From Rhodococcus sp. RD6.2 (GTDB taxonomy: Bacteria; Actinomycetota; Actinomycetes; Mycobacteriales; Mycobacteriaceae): 64,000 nt of DNA. The DNA is taken from contig NZ_CVQP01000012.1 of assembly GCF_001040705.1 (NCBI RefSeq), positions 184,911 through 248,910 of the forward strand, given 5' to 3'. A program made the translations under genes and the position numbers. The first letter of the stretch is position 1. The number at the start of each line of letters is the position of its first letter. Below, one piece after another: positions 55,959 to 63,975 of this stretch. Under the pieces are notes generated by a model. It was not told where the DNA came from. It saw only the letters and a program-made list of their open reading frames with translations, and ran no database searches.

Positions 55959-56065
55959 ATGGGATCCGTCTCGGACCTCGCCGCCGCTTTCAGGCGCTCG
56001 TCCCGGTCCTCGGTGACTTCATCGCCAACGCCAGTGGCGGCTCGCTGAGCAGCCCGGAGGAATAG
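55959..56065 (+). pseudogene. Second small peptide gene, apparently frameshifted (peptide 2)
   Basis: The ATG at 55959 (GAAGGAG 6 bases upstream) is followed by GGATCC, as in peptide 1, and reads MGSVSDLAAA. The frame then turns into an Arg/Ser-rich 29-residue end at 56048. Dropping to the next frame at the GCT-TTC step gives FQALVPVLGDFIANASGGSL and SSPEE to a TAG at 56065, a sequence of the same kind as peptide 1. One extra or missing base near 55988-55992 would explain it. It may be a decayed copy, a sequencing indel or, less likely, programmed slippage. Confidence 0.5.
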
Positions 56066-56080
56066 GCGCCGAGCCCGGAA

Positions 56081-56111
56081 GAGGCGGTCACCCCGTATGG
56101 GTGGCCGCCTC
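56081..56111 (+). terminator. Terminator after peptide 2
   Basis: A 13-bp stem with one G-U pair (56081-56093 with 56099-56111, loop CGTAT) lies 15 bases after the TAG at 56065, consistent with that frame being the ancestral end. Confidence 0.65.
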
Positions 56112-56132
56112 TCGTCGCAGCGTGTGCATCGA

Positions 56133-56175
56133 AACGACGCCGCCCACCCCGCAGATCGGGGTGGGCGGCGTCGTT
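56133..56175 (-). terminator. Terminator of crp
   Basis: A perfect 18-bp stem (56133-56150 with 56158-56175) lies 13 bases after the crp stop codon and is followed in that direction by TTTCG. Confidence 0.8.
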
Positions 56176-56188
56176 GCTGCGGAAGTCG

Positions 56189-56863
56189 TCAGCGTGCGCG
56201 GCGCGCGAGACGCTCGGAATCCGAGATGAGGACGCTCTTGCCCTCGAGGCGAATCCAGCCGCGGTGGGCGAAGTCGGCGAGCGCCTTGTTCACGGTCTCG
56301 CGGGACGCGCCGACGAGCTGCGCGATCTCTTCCTGCGTGAGGTCGTGAGTGACGCGGAGCGAGCCGCCCTCCTGGGTGCCGAAACGCTGCGCGAGCTGAA
56401 GCAGCGCCTTGGCGACACGGCCGGGGACGTCCGTGAAGATCAGGTCCGCAAGGTTGTTGTTGGTGCGACGCAGGCGACGGGCCAGAACCCGGAGCAGCTG
56501 CTCGGCGATCTCCGGTCGCTGGTCGATCCACGACTTCAGAGCGTCGCGGTCCATGCTCACGGCGCGAACGTCGGTCACGGTGGTGGCCGTGGAGGTGCGG
56601 GGCCCGGGATCGAAGATGGACAGTTCGCCGAACATGTCGGACGGGCCCATGATCGTCAGCAGGTTCTCGCGGCCGTCCGGAGAACGCCGTCCGAGCTTGA
56701 TCTTGCCGGACACGATGATGTACAGGCGATCGCCCGGTTCGCCCTCGTTGAAGATGACGTGCCCACGGGGGAAATCGACAGGCTGCAGCTGCTTGACCAG
56801 CGCGGCGACCGCCGAGGGCTCGACTCCCTGGAAGATGCCGGCTCTAGCCAGGACCTCGTCCAC
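56189..56863 (-). CDS. crp: CRP/GlxR-type cAMP receptor regulator
   Basis: This 224-residue protein has a cyclic-nucleotide-binding beta-roll ([17 protein letters not shown], then [18 protein letters not shown] with the phosphate-binding cassette FGELxxxxxxxRxxT), a long dimer helix, and a winged HTH ([20 protein letters not shown]). It is the orthologue of M. tuberculosis Rv3676 and Corynebacterium GlxR, global regulators of carbon use, respiration and resuscitation. The GTG start has AAGGAG 6 bases upstream. A candidate target site lies before whiB4 in this window. Confidence 0.94.
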   Translation of the reverse strand: MDEVLARAGIFQGVEPSAVAALVKQLQPVDFPRGHVIFNEGEPGDRLYIIVSGKIKLGRRSPDGRENLLTIMGPSDMFGELSIFDPGPRTSTATTVTDVRAVSMDRDALKSWIDQRPEIAEQLLRVLARRLRRTNNNLADLIFTDVPGRVAKALLQLAQRFGTQEGGSLRVTHDLTQEEIAQLVGASRETVNKALADFAHRGWIRLEGKSVLISDSERLARRAR

Positions 56864-57063
56864 GTGCGCTCCTTCATTGAAAAACTAGGGTTCGGCGTCC
56901 GGACGTCCAGGAGGACGACTGTCTGCCGATTCGGCGCGGGCTGCGCGCCGACAATTCGATGGCTATCGCTCGGAGTCTATCGCTCCGATGTCGAACACTA
57001 GTGATCGGCAACACGTCTAGCGAGTCGAATCGATGGAGGGGGCGGCCAGTGCGGGTCTGCGGA

Positions 57064-57321
57064 TCAGCTGGCACGCCGCTCGGTCAGGTCCTCGTCGTCA
57101 TCCGAGATCCCACGCCGACGGCGGAGGTGGAACCGGGCCAGTGCGCGCGGCAGGCCCTCCTCGGCGAGGGCGGCGACATCGGCGTGGCTCGCCTTGTCGA
57201 GAAACTCCTGCACCTCCTGCTCGCGGACCGTGAGCCGGCGCAACCGGAATTCCACCCGCTCCATAGCCAGCGCGAACAGCATGAGCAGCACTGGGAAGAG
57301 CACCACAGCGAGTCCTTGCAT
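57064..57321 (-). CDS. Small membrane protein next to nth/crp (Rv3675-like)
   Basis: This 85-residue protein has one N-terminal transmembrane helix (LAVVLFPVLLMLFALAME) followed by a charged helical tail (ERVEFRLRRLTVREQEVQEF) and an Arg-rich, acidic end. A similar small membrane protein occurs at this place in mycobacteria. The ATG at 57321 is preceded at 7 bases by TTTACT, a possible -10 for a leaderless message. The function is unknown. Confidence 0.65.
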   Translation of the reverse strand: MQGLAVVLFPVLLMLFALAMERVEFRLRRLTVREQEVQEFLDKASHADVAALAEEGLPRALARFHLRRRRGISDDDEDLTERRAS

Positions 57322-57402
57322 ACGGGGCAGTAAACACGGCCAATGTCTCAGAAGTGAAACGAAGAGGGATCGCTTCTCCGGCCCATCCGTAGAGTCGATC
57401 AG

Positions 57403-58212
57403 GTGTCGACCACTGTTTCGAAGACCGCGCCGAAGTCGCGGACCGCACCCGCGAGAACGGGCGCCGCGGGGACCGCGGGCTCGCCGGCCCGGGAGGAGAG
57501 TCGGCTCGGTCTGGTGCGTCGCGCCCGGCGGATGAACCGACGCCTCGGCGAGGCCTTCCCTCACGTCTACTGCGAACTCGACTTCACCACTCCGCTGGAG
57601 CTCTCGGTGGCGACAATCCTGTCCGCACAGTGCACTGACGTGCGCGTCAACCAGGTGACGCCCGCGCTGTTCGCGCGCTATCGAACCGCGGAGGACTACG
57701 CAGGCGCCGACCGCGCCGAACTCGAGGAGTACATCCGAACCACCGGTTTCTACCGGAACAAGGCGAACTCGATCATCGGGCTCGGACAGGCGTTGGTGGA
57801 GCGATTCGACGGCGAGGTGCCGGGGACCTTGCGGGAGCTGGTCAGCCTTCCCGGCTTCGGTCGGAAGACCGCGAACGTGGTCCTCGGTAACGCGTTCGAT
57901 GTGCCGGGAATCACCGTCGACACCCACTTCGGCCGGCTGGTGCGCCGGTGGGAGTGGACGGCCGAGGAGGACCCGGTCAAGGTCGAGCACGCGGTCGGCG
58001 AGCTGATACCGAAGAAGGAGTGGACGATCCTGTCCCACCGGGTCATCTTCCACGGCCGTCGCGTGTGCCATGCCAAGAAGCCGGCCTGCGGCGTGTGCCT
58101 CCTGGCGAAGGACTGCCCGTCGTACGGGATCGGGCCGACCGATCCCGCCATCGCGGCGGCGCTCGTCAAGGGACCCGAAACCGAGCATCTTCTCGACCTG
58201 GCGGGTCGGTGA
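57403..58212 (+). CDS. nth: Endonuclease III
   Basis: This 269-residue DNA glycosylase/AP lyase excises oxidised pyrimidines. The helix-hairpin-helix [20 protein letters not shown] contains the catalytic Lys, [14 protein letters not shown] the catalytic Asp, and [17 protein letters not shown] is the Cx6Cx2Cx5C iron-sulfur site. A 35-residue basic N-terminal extension is typical of actinobacteria. GTG start. It overlaps the next gene by 4 bases and opens a four-gene operon to marP. Confidence 0.94.
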   Translation: MSTTVSKTAPKSRTAPARTGAAGTAGSPAREESRLGLVRRARRMNRRLGEAFPHVYCELDFTTPLELSVATILSAQCTDVRVNQVTPALFARYRTAEDYAGADRAELEEYIRTTGFYRNKANSIIGLGQALVERFDGEVPGTLRELVSLPGFGRKTANVVLGNAFDVPGITVDTHFGRLVRRWEWTAEEDPVKVEHAVGELIPKKEWTILSHRVIFHGRRVCHAKKPACGVCLLAKDCPSYGIGPTDPAIAAALVKGPETEHLLDLAGR

Positions 58213-58895
58213 GCCCGGACGTGCGGATCTCGAACACCGGACGGTGGAGCCTCGCCGGCCTCGTCGTCGTCCTGGCCCTGGTCGTCGCGATCTGGCCGCG
58301 GGGCGGCGACGAGTCGGATGCCCCCGGTCACTCCGACGTCATGGGAGGGAACACCGCCGCTTCTGCGGTGGAACGCGCACCGGGCGACACCGATGCTGCG
58401 CTGGCGGGTCCGCGCGCCGCGGCGGCGCTGCAACCGTGCCCGACTCCGGCGCCCGGTGCCGCGGGTGCGGGGCCGCTGGCGGGAATCGAGTTGGGGTGCC
58501 TCGCCGACGGAAGCAGGGTCGACGTCGGCGCTGCACTGGCGGGCAAGCCCGCACTGGTGAACTTCTGGGCCTACTGGTGCGGACCCTGTGCGAAAGAACT
58601 TCCCGCCCTGGACGAGTACGCGCGCCGCGCAGGTGACGCAGTGACCGTGTTGACGGTCCATCAGGACCCCAAGGAAGGAAATGCGTTGGCCGCGTTGGCC
58701 GAGTACGGCGTTCATCTGCCGGGGGTGCAGGATGGTGCGGGACGGATCGCCACTGCGGTCGGTGCACCGAAAGTTCTGCCTGTCACCGCGCTGATCCGGG
58801 CAGACGGCACGGTCGCCGCTGTACTGCCGCAGCCGTTCGACTCTGCCGACGAGATCGCAGCTGCGGTCAGCGAATACCTGGGAGTGGCGACATGA
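58209..58895 (+). CDS. TlpA-family membrane-anchored thioredoxin (Rv3673c homologue)
   Basis: This 228-residue protein is anchored by one helix ([16 protein letters not shown], residues 14-30), then has a variable linker and a TlpA-like thioredoxin domain outside the membrane with the active site [20 protein letters not shown]. It probably reduces or isomerises disulfides in exported proteins or delivers electrons to cytochrome c maturation. MarP, encoded two genes later, carries a conserved disulfide in its protease domain. The start GTG overlaps nth (GTGA). Confidence 0.88.
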   Translation: MSPDVRISNTGRWSLAGLVVVLALVVAIWPRGGDESDAPGHSDVMGGNTAASAVERAPGDTDAALAGPRAAAALQPCPTPAPGAAGAGPLAGIELGCLADGSRVDVGAALAGKPALVNFWAYWCGPCAKELPALDEYARRAGDAVTVLTVHQDPKEGNALAALAEYGVHLPGVQDGAGRIATAVGAPKVLPVTALIRADGTVAAVLPQPFDSADEIAAAVSEYLGVAT

Positions 58896-59617
58896 CCCGT
58901 ACCGAACATGCGGCGCCGCAGTGGCTCGAGCGCATCGTGACCCTTCCGCCCGCGGACGACCGCGCCGTCAACCCGGTCCTGCATCGTCAGGCCCCGGGCA
59001 ACGCGAAGGTTCGTGACGCCTCGGTTCTCGTGCTCTTCGGCGGCTCGGAGGAATCGGATCCCGTCAGCCTCGGCGGTCTGCCCGAGAACGCCGACGTCCT
59101 GTTGACGCAGCGCGCCGCCACGCTGCGGCAGCACAGTGGCCAGGTCGCATTTCCGGGTGGGGCCGCCGATCCCGGCGACGACGGGCCGATCGCGACCGCG
59201 TTGCGGGAAGCGGAGGAGGAGACCGGACTCGATCCGTCCGGTGTCCGCGCGTTGGCGGTGCTTCCGGGAATCTTCGTGCCGCCCTCCGGATTCGACGTCA
59301 CCCCCGTGATCGGGTACTGGGAGCGGCCGACTCCGATCCGTCCGGTGGACCACGGTGAGACGGCACGCGTGTCGCGGGTCCCGATCCGGTCGCTCCTCGA
59401 CCCGGACAACCGTTTCGTCGTCGAACACCGGCTCGGATACCGCGGGCCCGCGTTCCAGATCGACGGTCTGCTCGTCTGGGGATTCACCGCAGGCGTGCTG
59501 GCCGGCCTGATCTCGGTCTCCGGCTGGGAGATCGAATGGGACCACAAGGACGTGCGTGATCTCGACGTGACGCTCGCCGAGGTCGAAGCCGGTGTGACGG
59601 AGGTACACGACCGGTGA
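58892..59617 (+). CDS. NUDIX hydrolase, CoA pyrophosphatase type (Rv3672c homologue)
   Basis: This 241-residue protein has the Nudix box GGAADPGDDGPIATALREAEEETGL in which the GX5EX7REUXEEXGU pattern is fully met, preceded by LRQHSGQVAFPGG, the UPF0035 signature of CoA/acyl-CoA pyrophosphatases. It starts with an ATGA overlap and ends overlapping marP (GTGA), so the four genes nth-marP are tightly coupled. Confidence 0.88.
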   Translation: MTRTEHAAPQWLERIVTLPPADDRAVNPVLHRQAPGNAKVRDASVLVLFGGSEESDPVSLGGLPENADVLLTQRAATLRQHSGQVAFPGGAADPGDDGPIATALREAEEETGLDPSGVRALAVLPGIFVPPSGFDVTPVIGYWERPTPIRPVDHGETARVSRVPIRSLLDPDNRFVVEHRLGYRGPAFQIDGLLVWGFTAGVLAGLISVSGWEIEWDHKDVRDLDVTLAEVEAGVTEVHDR

Positions 59618-60804
59618 GCGGTTCGGCATGGATTGACATCGCCGTCGTCGCCATCGCAGTGCTCGCGGCGACATCGGGGTGGCGGCACGGCGCCGTCGCC
59701 TCGGCTCTGGCGTTCCTCGGCGTGATCCTCGGCGCCGTCGCGGGGATCCTGATCGCCCCGCACGTCCTCGTCCACGTCGACGAGGGACGGACGCGGGTGC
59801 TCGCGGGAATCCTGTTGATCGTCGGACTGGTGATCGTCGGCGAGGTCGCGGGCATGGTCCTCGGACGCGCCGCACGCGGCAGCATGCACAGTCCCGCAGC
59901 ACGGTCCGTTGACAGCGGTGTCGGAGCGCTGCTGCAGGCCGCCGCGGTACTCGTCGCGGCCTGGCTGCTCGCCATACCGCTGACTGCTTCCTCGCAACCC
60001 GAGGTCGCGGCTGCGGTGCGCGGGTCCAAGGTGCTCACCGAGGTCGACGAAGTCGCACCGAACTGGATGCGACGTCTCCCGAGCGAGTTCTCGGCACTGC
60101 TGGACACGTCGGGTCTGCCGGACGTGATCGGGCCGTTCGGCCGCACACCGATCGCCGTGGTCGATCCGCCGGACGTGGCGATCGAGCAGGGGCCGATCGC
60201 GGCGCGCCTGCAGTCGAGCGTGTTGCGGATCCGCGGCATCGCGCCGAGTTGCCAGCGAGCATTGGAGGGCAGCGGTTTCGTCGTTGCGCCCGAGCGGGTG
60301 ATGACGAACGCGCACGTCGTGGCAGGGACGAATCAGGTCGTCGTGGACACGGCGGACGGCCCGCTGGAAGCGCGAGTGGTTCTGTTCGATCCGCAGGTCG
60401 ACGTCGCGGTCCTCGACGTTCCCGGACTGGAATCGGCGCCGATTCCGCTCGCACCCGAGCCCGCCGAGTCGGGTGCCGACGCGTTGGTGCTCGGCTATCC
60501 CGGTGGCGGCCCGTACACGGCGAGCGCGGCCCGCATTCGCGAGACCCTCGACCTCAGCGGCCCCGACATCTACCGGGCCGCCGACGTCACCCGCGAGGTG
60601 TACACCGTCCGCGGCTCGATCCGGCAGGGCAACTCGGGAGGTCCGCTGGTCGACGACCAGGGACGGGTCCTCGGTGTCGTGTTCGGTGCGGCGGTCGACA
60701 ACACCGACACCGGCTTCGCGCTCACCGCCGCCGAGGTGGCTCGGCAGCTCGAGCAGGCCGCCTACATGGAGACCGCTGTCGAGACGGGCGCCTGCATCCT
60801 CTGA
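59614..60804 (+). CDS. marP: Membrane serine protease MarP
   Basis: This 396-residue protein has four N-terminal transmembrane helices (residues about 5-165, CvpA/colicin V-production-like) and a chymotrypsin-fold protease domain outside the membrane. The triad is His in MTNAHVVAGTNQ, Asp in DPQVDVAVLDVPG and Ser in GSIRQGNSGGPLVDDQG. Two cysteines (PSCQRAL and the C-terminal GACIL) occupy the positions of the redox-sensitive disulfide of M. tuberculosis MarP (Rv3671c), which protects against acid and oxidative stress by processing a peptidoglycan hydrolase. Confidence 0.94.
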   Translation: MSGSAWIDIAVVAIAVLAATSGWRHGAVASALAFLGVILGAVAGILIAPHVLVHVDEGRTRVLAGILLIVGLVIVGEVAGMVLGRAARGSMHSPAARSVDSGVGALLQAAAVLVAAWLLAIPLTASSQPEVAAAVRGSKVLTEVDEVAPNWMRRLPSEFSALLDTSGLPDVIGPFGRTPIAVVDPPDVAIEQGPIAARLQSSVLRIRGIAPSCQRALEGSGFVVAPERVMTNAHVVAGTNQVVVDTADGPLEARVVLFDPQVDVAVLDVPGLESAPIPLAPEPAESGADALVLGYPGGGPYTASAARIRETLDLSGPDIYRAADVTREVYTVRGSIRQGNSGGPLVDDQGRVLGVVFGAAVDNTDTGFALTAAEVARQLEQAAYMETAVETGACIL

Positions 60805-60810
60805 CGAGCG

Positions 60811-61752
60811 TCAGGGGGCGGGCTCCCCGAGAAAGGTGAGCAGCGCCGAGGTGACCGCGTCGGGGCGCTCCCAGTGCGGGTAGTGACCCGCGCCGGGGAC
60901 GCCGCACAGGCGCAGGTCCGGCGCCCAGCGCCCGTCCGACCGGAGCGTCGACCGCAGCACGAACGGATCGGCGTCGCCGTGGATCTGCAGAACCGGAACG
61001 GTGACGGGTTTGTCCATGGCCGTCATGAACCGCTTGCCGTCCGGTCGCCACTGACTGCGGAACGCCCACCGCTGGTACTCGAGGCTGCAGTGCGCCGCGC
61101 CGGCAATCTGGATGGCGGAACGGGACCGGGACAGCACGTCGGCCAGCTCACCGGCATCGACCTGCCGGAGTGACCCCATCCGACTCCGGATGAGGCGATC
61201 GACCTCGGCCCCGCCGTCCCTCGTCAGACGCCGCTCCGGTGCCCACGGCAGCTGACAAGCGAGGAACGACGGCAGGAACGCCGAGCGTTGTGCGCGCGTC
61301 CGCACCACCGCGCGTTTGAGGGCGATCGGGTGCGGCGACGCGATCAGCGCGATCGAGCGGACGACGCTGGGGTGCAGCACGGCCGTGGCCCAGCAGACCA
61401 GGCCGCCGTCGGCGTGCCCGACCAGCGCGGCGTCGGTGTGCCCGAGCGCACGGATCAACCCGGCGACGTCGCCCGCGAGCGTCCAACCGTCGTATCCACG
61501 AGGCGGTTTGTCGGTGTCCCCGTAACCGCGCAGGTCAACGGCAACGACGTGATGACCGGAGTCGGCGAGCGCCGTCAGCTGGTGACGCCACGTCCACCAG
61601 AAGTCCGCGAATCCGTGCAGCAGCACCACGAGCGGCGCATCGGAGTCGTTGGGGCCTGACTCGACGACATGGAAGCGGATTCCGTTCGCGCGCACATCAC
61701 GGTGCCGCCACGGCCCTTCGAGGCGGACGGTGGACGGGTCGGGGGCTGTCAC
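60811..61752 (-). CDS. ephE: Alpha/beta hydrolase, epoxide hydrolase-like (EphE)
   Basis: This 313-residue hydrolase has the oxyanion motif LLHGFADFWWTWRHQL, an Asp nucleophile in ALVGHADGGLVCWA (about residue 117), and acid/His in QIHGDADPFV and GAGHYPHWERPD. The Asp nucleophile fits epoxide hydrolases or haloalkane dehalogenases. The lid tyrosines that activate the epoxide cannot be placed with certainty. It stands opposite marP with a gap of 6 bases, as in M. tuberculosis (Rv3670, EphE). GTG start. Confidence 0.85.
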   Translation of the reverse strand: MTAPDPSTVRLEGPWRHRDVRANGIRFHVVESGPNDSDAPLVVLLHGFADFWWTWRHQLTALADSGHHVVAVDLRGYGDTDKPPRGYDGWTLAGDVAGLIRALGHTDAALVGHADGGLVCWATAVLHPSVVRSIALIASPHPIALKRAVVRTRAQRSAFLPSFLACQLPWAPERRLTRDGGAEVDRLIRSRMGSLRQVDAGELADVLSRSRSAIQIAGAAHCSLEYQRWAFRSQWRPDGKRFMTAMDKPVTVPVLQIHGDADPFVLRSTLRSDGRWAPDLRLCGVPGAGHYPHWERPDAVTSALLTFLGEPAP

Positions 61753-61758
61753 GGTGGG

Positions 61759-62280
61759 TCAGGGCGCGGTGCGTCGCGCGTATTCACCCGGCGTGTAGCC
61801 GGCGGCGTCGTGAGCCGGTTCGGACATCGGCAGGACGGTCGCAGCCTGGCGGAGCGACTCGATGGTCTTCTCCGGGGCCCGCAGTTTGCGTACCCGCATG
61901 TACCCGAGCAGCGCGAGCAGCGCGGTCACCACGATCATCAAGACGAAGACGATCAGGAATGCCGCCCAGCGCGGCATCCACACACTGAGAAGCTCGGCGA
62001 GGAAGAAGAAGAAGAAAAAGGCGCTGAAGACCAGGACGGAGAGCGCCAGGATGAAGAACAGCGAGCCCTGCAGACCCTTCTTCACCTCGCTGGTCACCTC
62101 GGCCTTGGCGAGTTCGACCTCGGCGCGGACCAGGGTCGAGACCTGCGCGGTCGCGTCCTTGACCAGGTGTCCGATGCTGGCGGTGCCCGGGGCGTGCGCG
62201 TCGACGTCGGTGAGCGGGATGGACGAGATGGTGCCCGGCACCCCGTTCCCGGTCCTGCCGCTGCGGTCGCTCATGCTCAC
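61759..62280 (-). CDS. Phage-holin-family (PF07332-like) membrane protein (Rv3669 homologue)
   Basis: This protein of about 173 residues has a soluble N-terminus, an amphipathic helix (LVKDATAQVSTLVRAEVELA, then KAEVTSEVKKGLQG) and two transmembrane helices (FFILALSVLVFSAFFFFFFL and AAFLIVFVLMIVVTALLALL). The family name derives from a putative actinobacterial holin superfamily, but these are chromosomal membrane proteins of unknown function, not phage genes. The GTG at 62280 has GAAGGGG at good spacing; an ATG two codons later is an alternative. It lies upstream of ephE with a 6-base gap and shares its orientation. Confidence 0.8.
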   Translation of the reverse strand: MSMSDRSGRTGNGVPGTISSIPLTDVDAHAPGTASIGHLVKDATAQVSTLVRAEVELAKAEVTSEVKKGLQGSLFFILALSVLVFSAFFFFFFLAELLSVWMPRWAAFLIVFVLMIVVTALLALLGYMRVRKLRAPEKTIESLRQAATVLPMSEPAHDAAGYTPGEYARRTAP

Positions 62281-62411
62281 GTCGTGCCCCTTCGTTCTTC
62301 GTGTGCGCGGGTCGGTGCGGTACGTGCCCGAGTGGACGCGTCCTCGGCGCAACACTAGCGCCGACGCGATCCGCGTCGCAGCGGTGCAGCAGGTATGACG
62401 CGCTCATCCCG

Positions 62412-63353
62412 TCATTTCGGAGGCACCGTGATCGAGAAGTGGTCGAAACGAATCTCGTCGGCGGCATTGTTCTGAACGTCCCGAACGCGACGCCGAGTTC
62501 CCTGGTCGCTCCGCAGGCTCCGCTCCTGGCGCCGAGCTCCCTGGTCGCTCCGCTGGCTCCCCTCCTGACGCGGACTTTCCTCGACGATCCTGGCGAACGC
62601 GTCAGCCACCGACTGCAATACATAGGGCGGGGCGACGACCCGACCGAAGTGATTCATGGCCACCAGCGACACGTCGTCCTTCACTTCCGCCAGGCGCGCG
62701 GTGCTCGCGGCGAAATCGGCGAGATTCGAATCCGGTTCGTGCGCGTAGATGGGACCGGAGTTGACGGTGTCGCCGCCGAACAGCACGCCGGTCCTGCTGT
62801 CGTGCAGGCAGAGACTGTCGGGGGTGTGGCCCGGGGTGTGCAGCACGCGAACCGTCCGACCTCCGAGATCCAGTAGGTCGTCGTCGACGACGGTGGCCGA
62901 CGGTGCAGGTGGATGCACAGTCCACGTCGTGCGATCGAACGATGCAGGCAACGTGGCGGGATCACTGTCGGCGTCGAGCAGGTACAGGAGGTCGCGGTCG
63001 GTGTCTCGTATTCCGGCGGCGGCCAGGAGCAGTCGGTCGTTGTGGTCGAGGTAGGCGTCGAGCTCCTGCCGTGCGGGGCGAACGCGTAGGGGTTCGACAC
63101 CTGCGGGGTGGATCCGAACGTCGTCGAACTCGTGGTTACCCGCGACGTGGTCGAAGTGATAGTGGGTGTTCACCACTGTCACGGGTAGGGGAGTCAGAGC
63201 CGTCACCACCGGTCGCAGGGGAACGAAGCCCATCCCGGTGTCCACGAGCAGGGCGCGTTCGGTGCCGGCGATCAACCACATCGTCACGTGGCCCGGTTCG
63301 GTGATGCTCCAGATCCCGTGGGCGATCGGAGTGACGCGGTACCAGTCGGTCAT
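62412..63353 (-). CDS. MBL-fold metallo-hydrolase with repeat-derived C-terminus
   Basis: This 313-residue protein has the zinc motif VVNTHYHFDHVAGNHEFDDV, then HTPGHTPDSLCLHDSRTGVL with FGGDTVNSG and a final His near VAMNHFGRVVAPPY, fitting glyoxalase II/quorum-quenching-like hydrolases. The last 50 residues are not part of the fold: they contain a duplicated SDQGARR/SDQGTRR phrase encoded by a 39-bp tandem repeat. The substrate is unknown. The ATG at 63353 is chosen because the fold begins there. Confidence 0.82.
   Translation of the reverse strand: MTDWYRVTPIAHGIWSITEPGHVTMWLIAGTERALLVDTGMGFVPLRPVVTALTPLPVTVVNTHYHFDHVAGNHEFDDVRIHPAGVEPLRVRPARQELDAYLDHNDRLLLAAAGIRDTDRDLLYLLDADSDPATLPASFDRTTWTVHPPAPSATVVDDDLLDLGGRTVRVLHTPGHTPDSLCLHDSRTGVLFGGDTVNSGPIYAHEPDSNLADFAASTARLAEVKDDVSLVAMNHFGRVVAPPYVLQSVADAFARIVEESPRQEGSQRSDQGARRQERSLRSDQGTRRRVRDVQNNAADEIRFDHFSITVPPK
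62492..62569 (-). repeat. 39-bp imperfect tandem repeat in MBL gene 3' end
   Basis: Two 39-base copies (62492-62530 and 62531-62569) differ at about five positions and share CCCTGGTCGCTCCGC. In the gene they encode Arg/Ser/Gln-rich sequence. Similar CTGGTCGCTCCG-type elements are scattered in some high-GC actinobacterial genomes. Confidence 0.7.
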
Positions 63354-63670
63354 GGAACTCCTGTCGACAGCTGCGGTCGGCAAACGGCGAGGTCGGTCGA
63401 GATTCAGAGTGACGCCGACCACGTTCGGCGTCCAGTGGTGGGGAATCCGGACGAGCGACCTCGGTAAACGCCAGGTTTCAAGCCTGTGACCAGCCGATTT
63501 GCGGAGGGCAGGTCAGTCGCGTAACTTTTGTCGAGTCAGAGCGACACGGACACCGACTCCGCCCCCGGGCGAGAGACACGAGGTTGTACGAAGGCGCCTG
63601 GCCAATCCAGAGGTTAGCGACAGTAGTAATACTGTTGCGCTTCGACTGCCTTTACTGATTGTGACCGACA
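63354..63670. other. Gene-free stretch before rRNA promoter
   Basis: No credible gene was found between the MBL hydrolase start and the rRNA promoter. Base composition falls from the genome's usual GC content toward the promoter; the first half presumably holds the upstream region of the MBL gene. Confidence 0.5.
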
Positions 63671-63675
63671 CGGTT

Positions 63676-63704
63676 TTGACCGAGTCGCTGCGATGAGTTA
63701 GGCT
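63676..63704 (+). promoter_or_regulatory. rRNA operon promoter
   Basis: TTGACC (63676-63681) and TAGGCT (63699-63704), separated by 17 bases, form a vegetative sigma-type promoter about 270 bases before the 16S sequence. A weaker second TTGACT lies at 63925-63930, nearer the 16S gene. Confidence 0.65.
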
Positions 63705-63759
63705 GGAACAGTTGCCCCGGAGCGGCCGAGAACGAGTTTCTTGGTGGTGATGGTGTGTG

Positions 63760-63785
63760 CGTGTTCTTTGAGAACTCAACAGTGT
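63760..63785 (+). promoter_or_regulatory. rRNA leader antitermination region (boxB/boxA-like)
   Basis: GTTCTTTGAGAAC (63763-63775) forms a small hairpin and is followed by TCAACAGTGTG. This combination is characteristic of actinobacterial rRNA leaders, in which Nus factors bind to prevent early termination. Confidence 0.55.
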
Positions 63786-63888
63786 GCCGATGAATGTCAG
63801 TGCCAATATTTTGGTACTCCACTCCATCAATTGTATGGGGTGGGTATTGCTGGCTCCGGTCCTTCTTCCGTCGGATTCGGGGTCAGTG

Positions 63889-63921
63889 TTTGAATGCTAG
63901 TTTGAGTTTTTGAATGCTAGT
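63889..63921 (+). repeat. Direct repeat in rRNA leader
   Basis: TTTGAATGCTAGT occurs at 63889-63901 and again at 63909-63921 (period 20). It lies where pre-16S processing stems usually begin, so it may contribute to RNase III site pairing. Confidence 0.6.
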
Positions 63922-63975
63922 GATTTGACTCGATGTCTATGACTGATTAGCGGCTTGCCGCGAAATCTAGAGTCT

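Noticed and set aside
55955..56065. Reading peptide 2 from the ATG at 55955 as an intact 36-residue protein
   Set aside because: That ATG is only 2 bases from the AAGGAG site and gives an Arg-rich start unlike peptide 1. The ATG at 55959 has proper spacing and the matching MGS start, so a frameshift is more likely.
61759..62280. The holin-family gene as evidence of a prophage
   Set aside because: It is part of the conserved Rv3669-Rv3670 gene order, and no phage structural, lysis or integrase genes are present.
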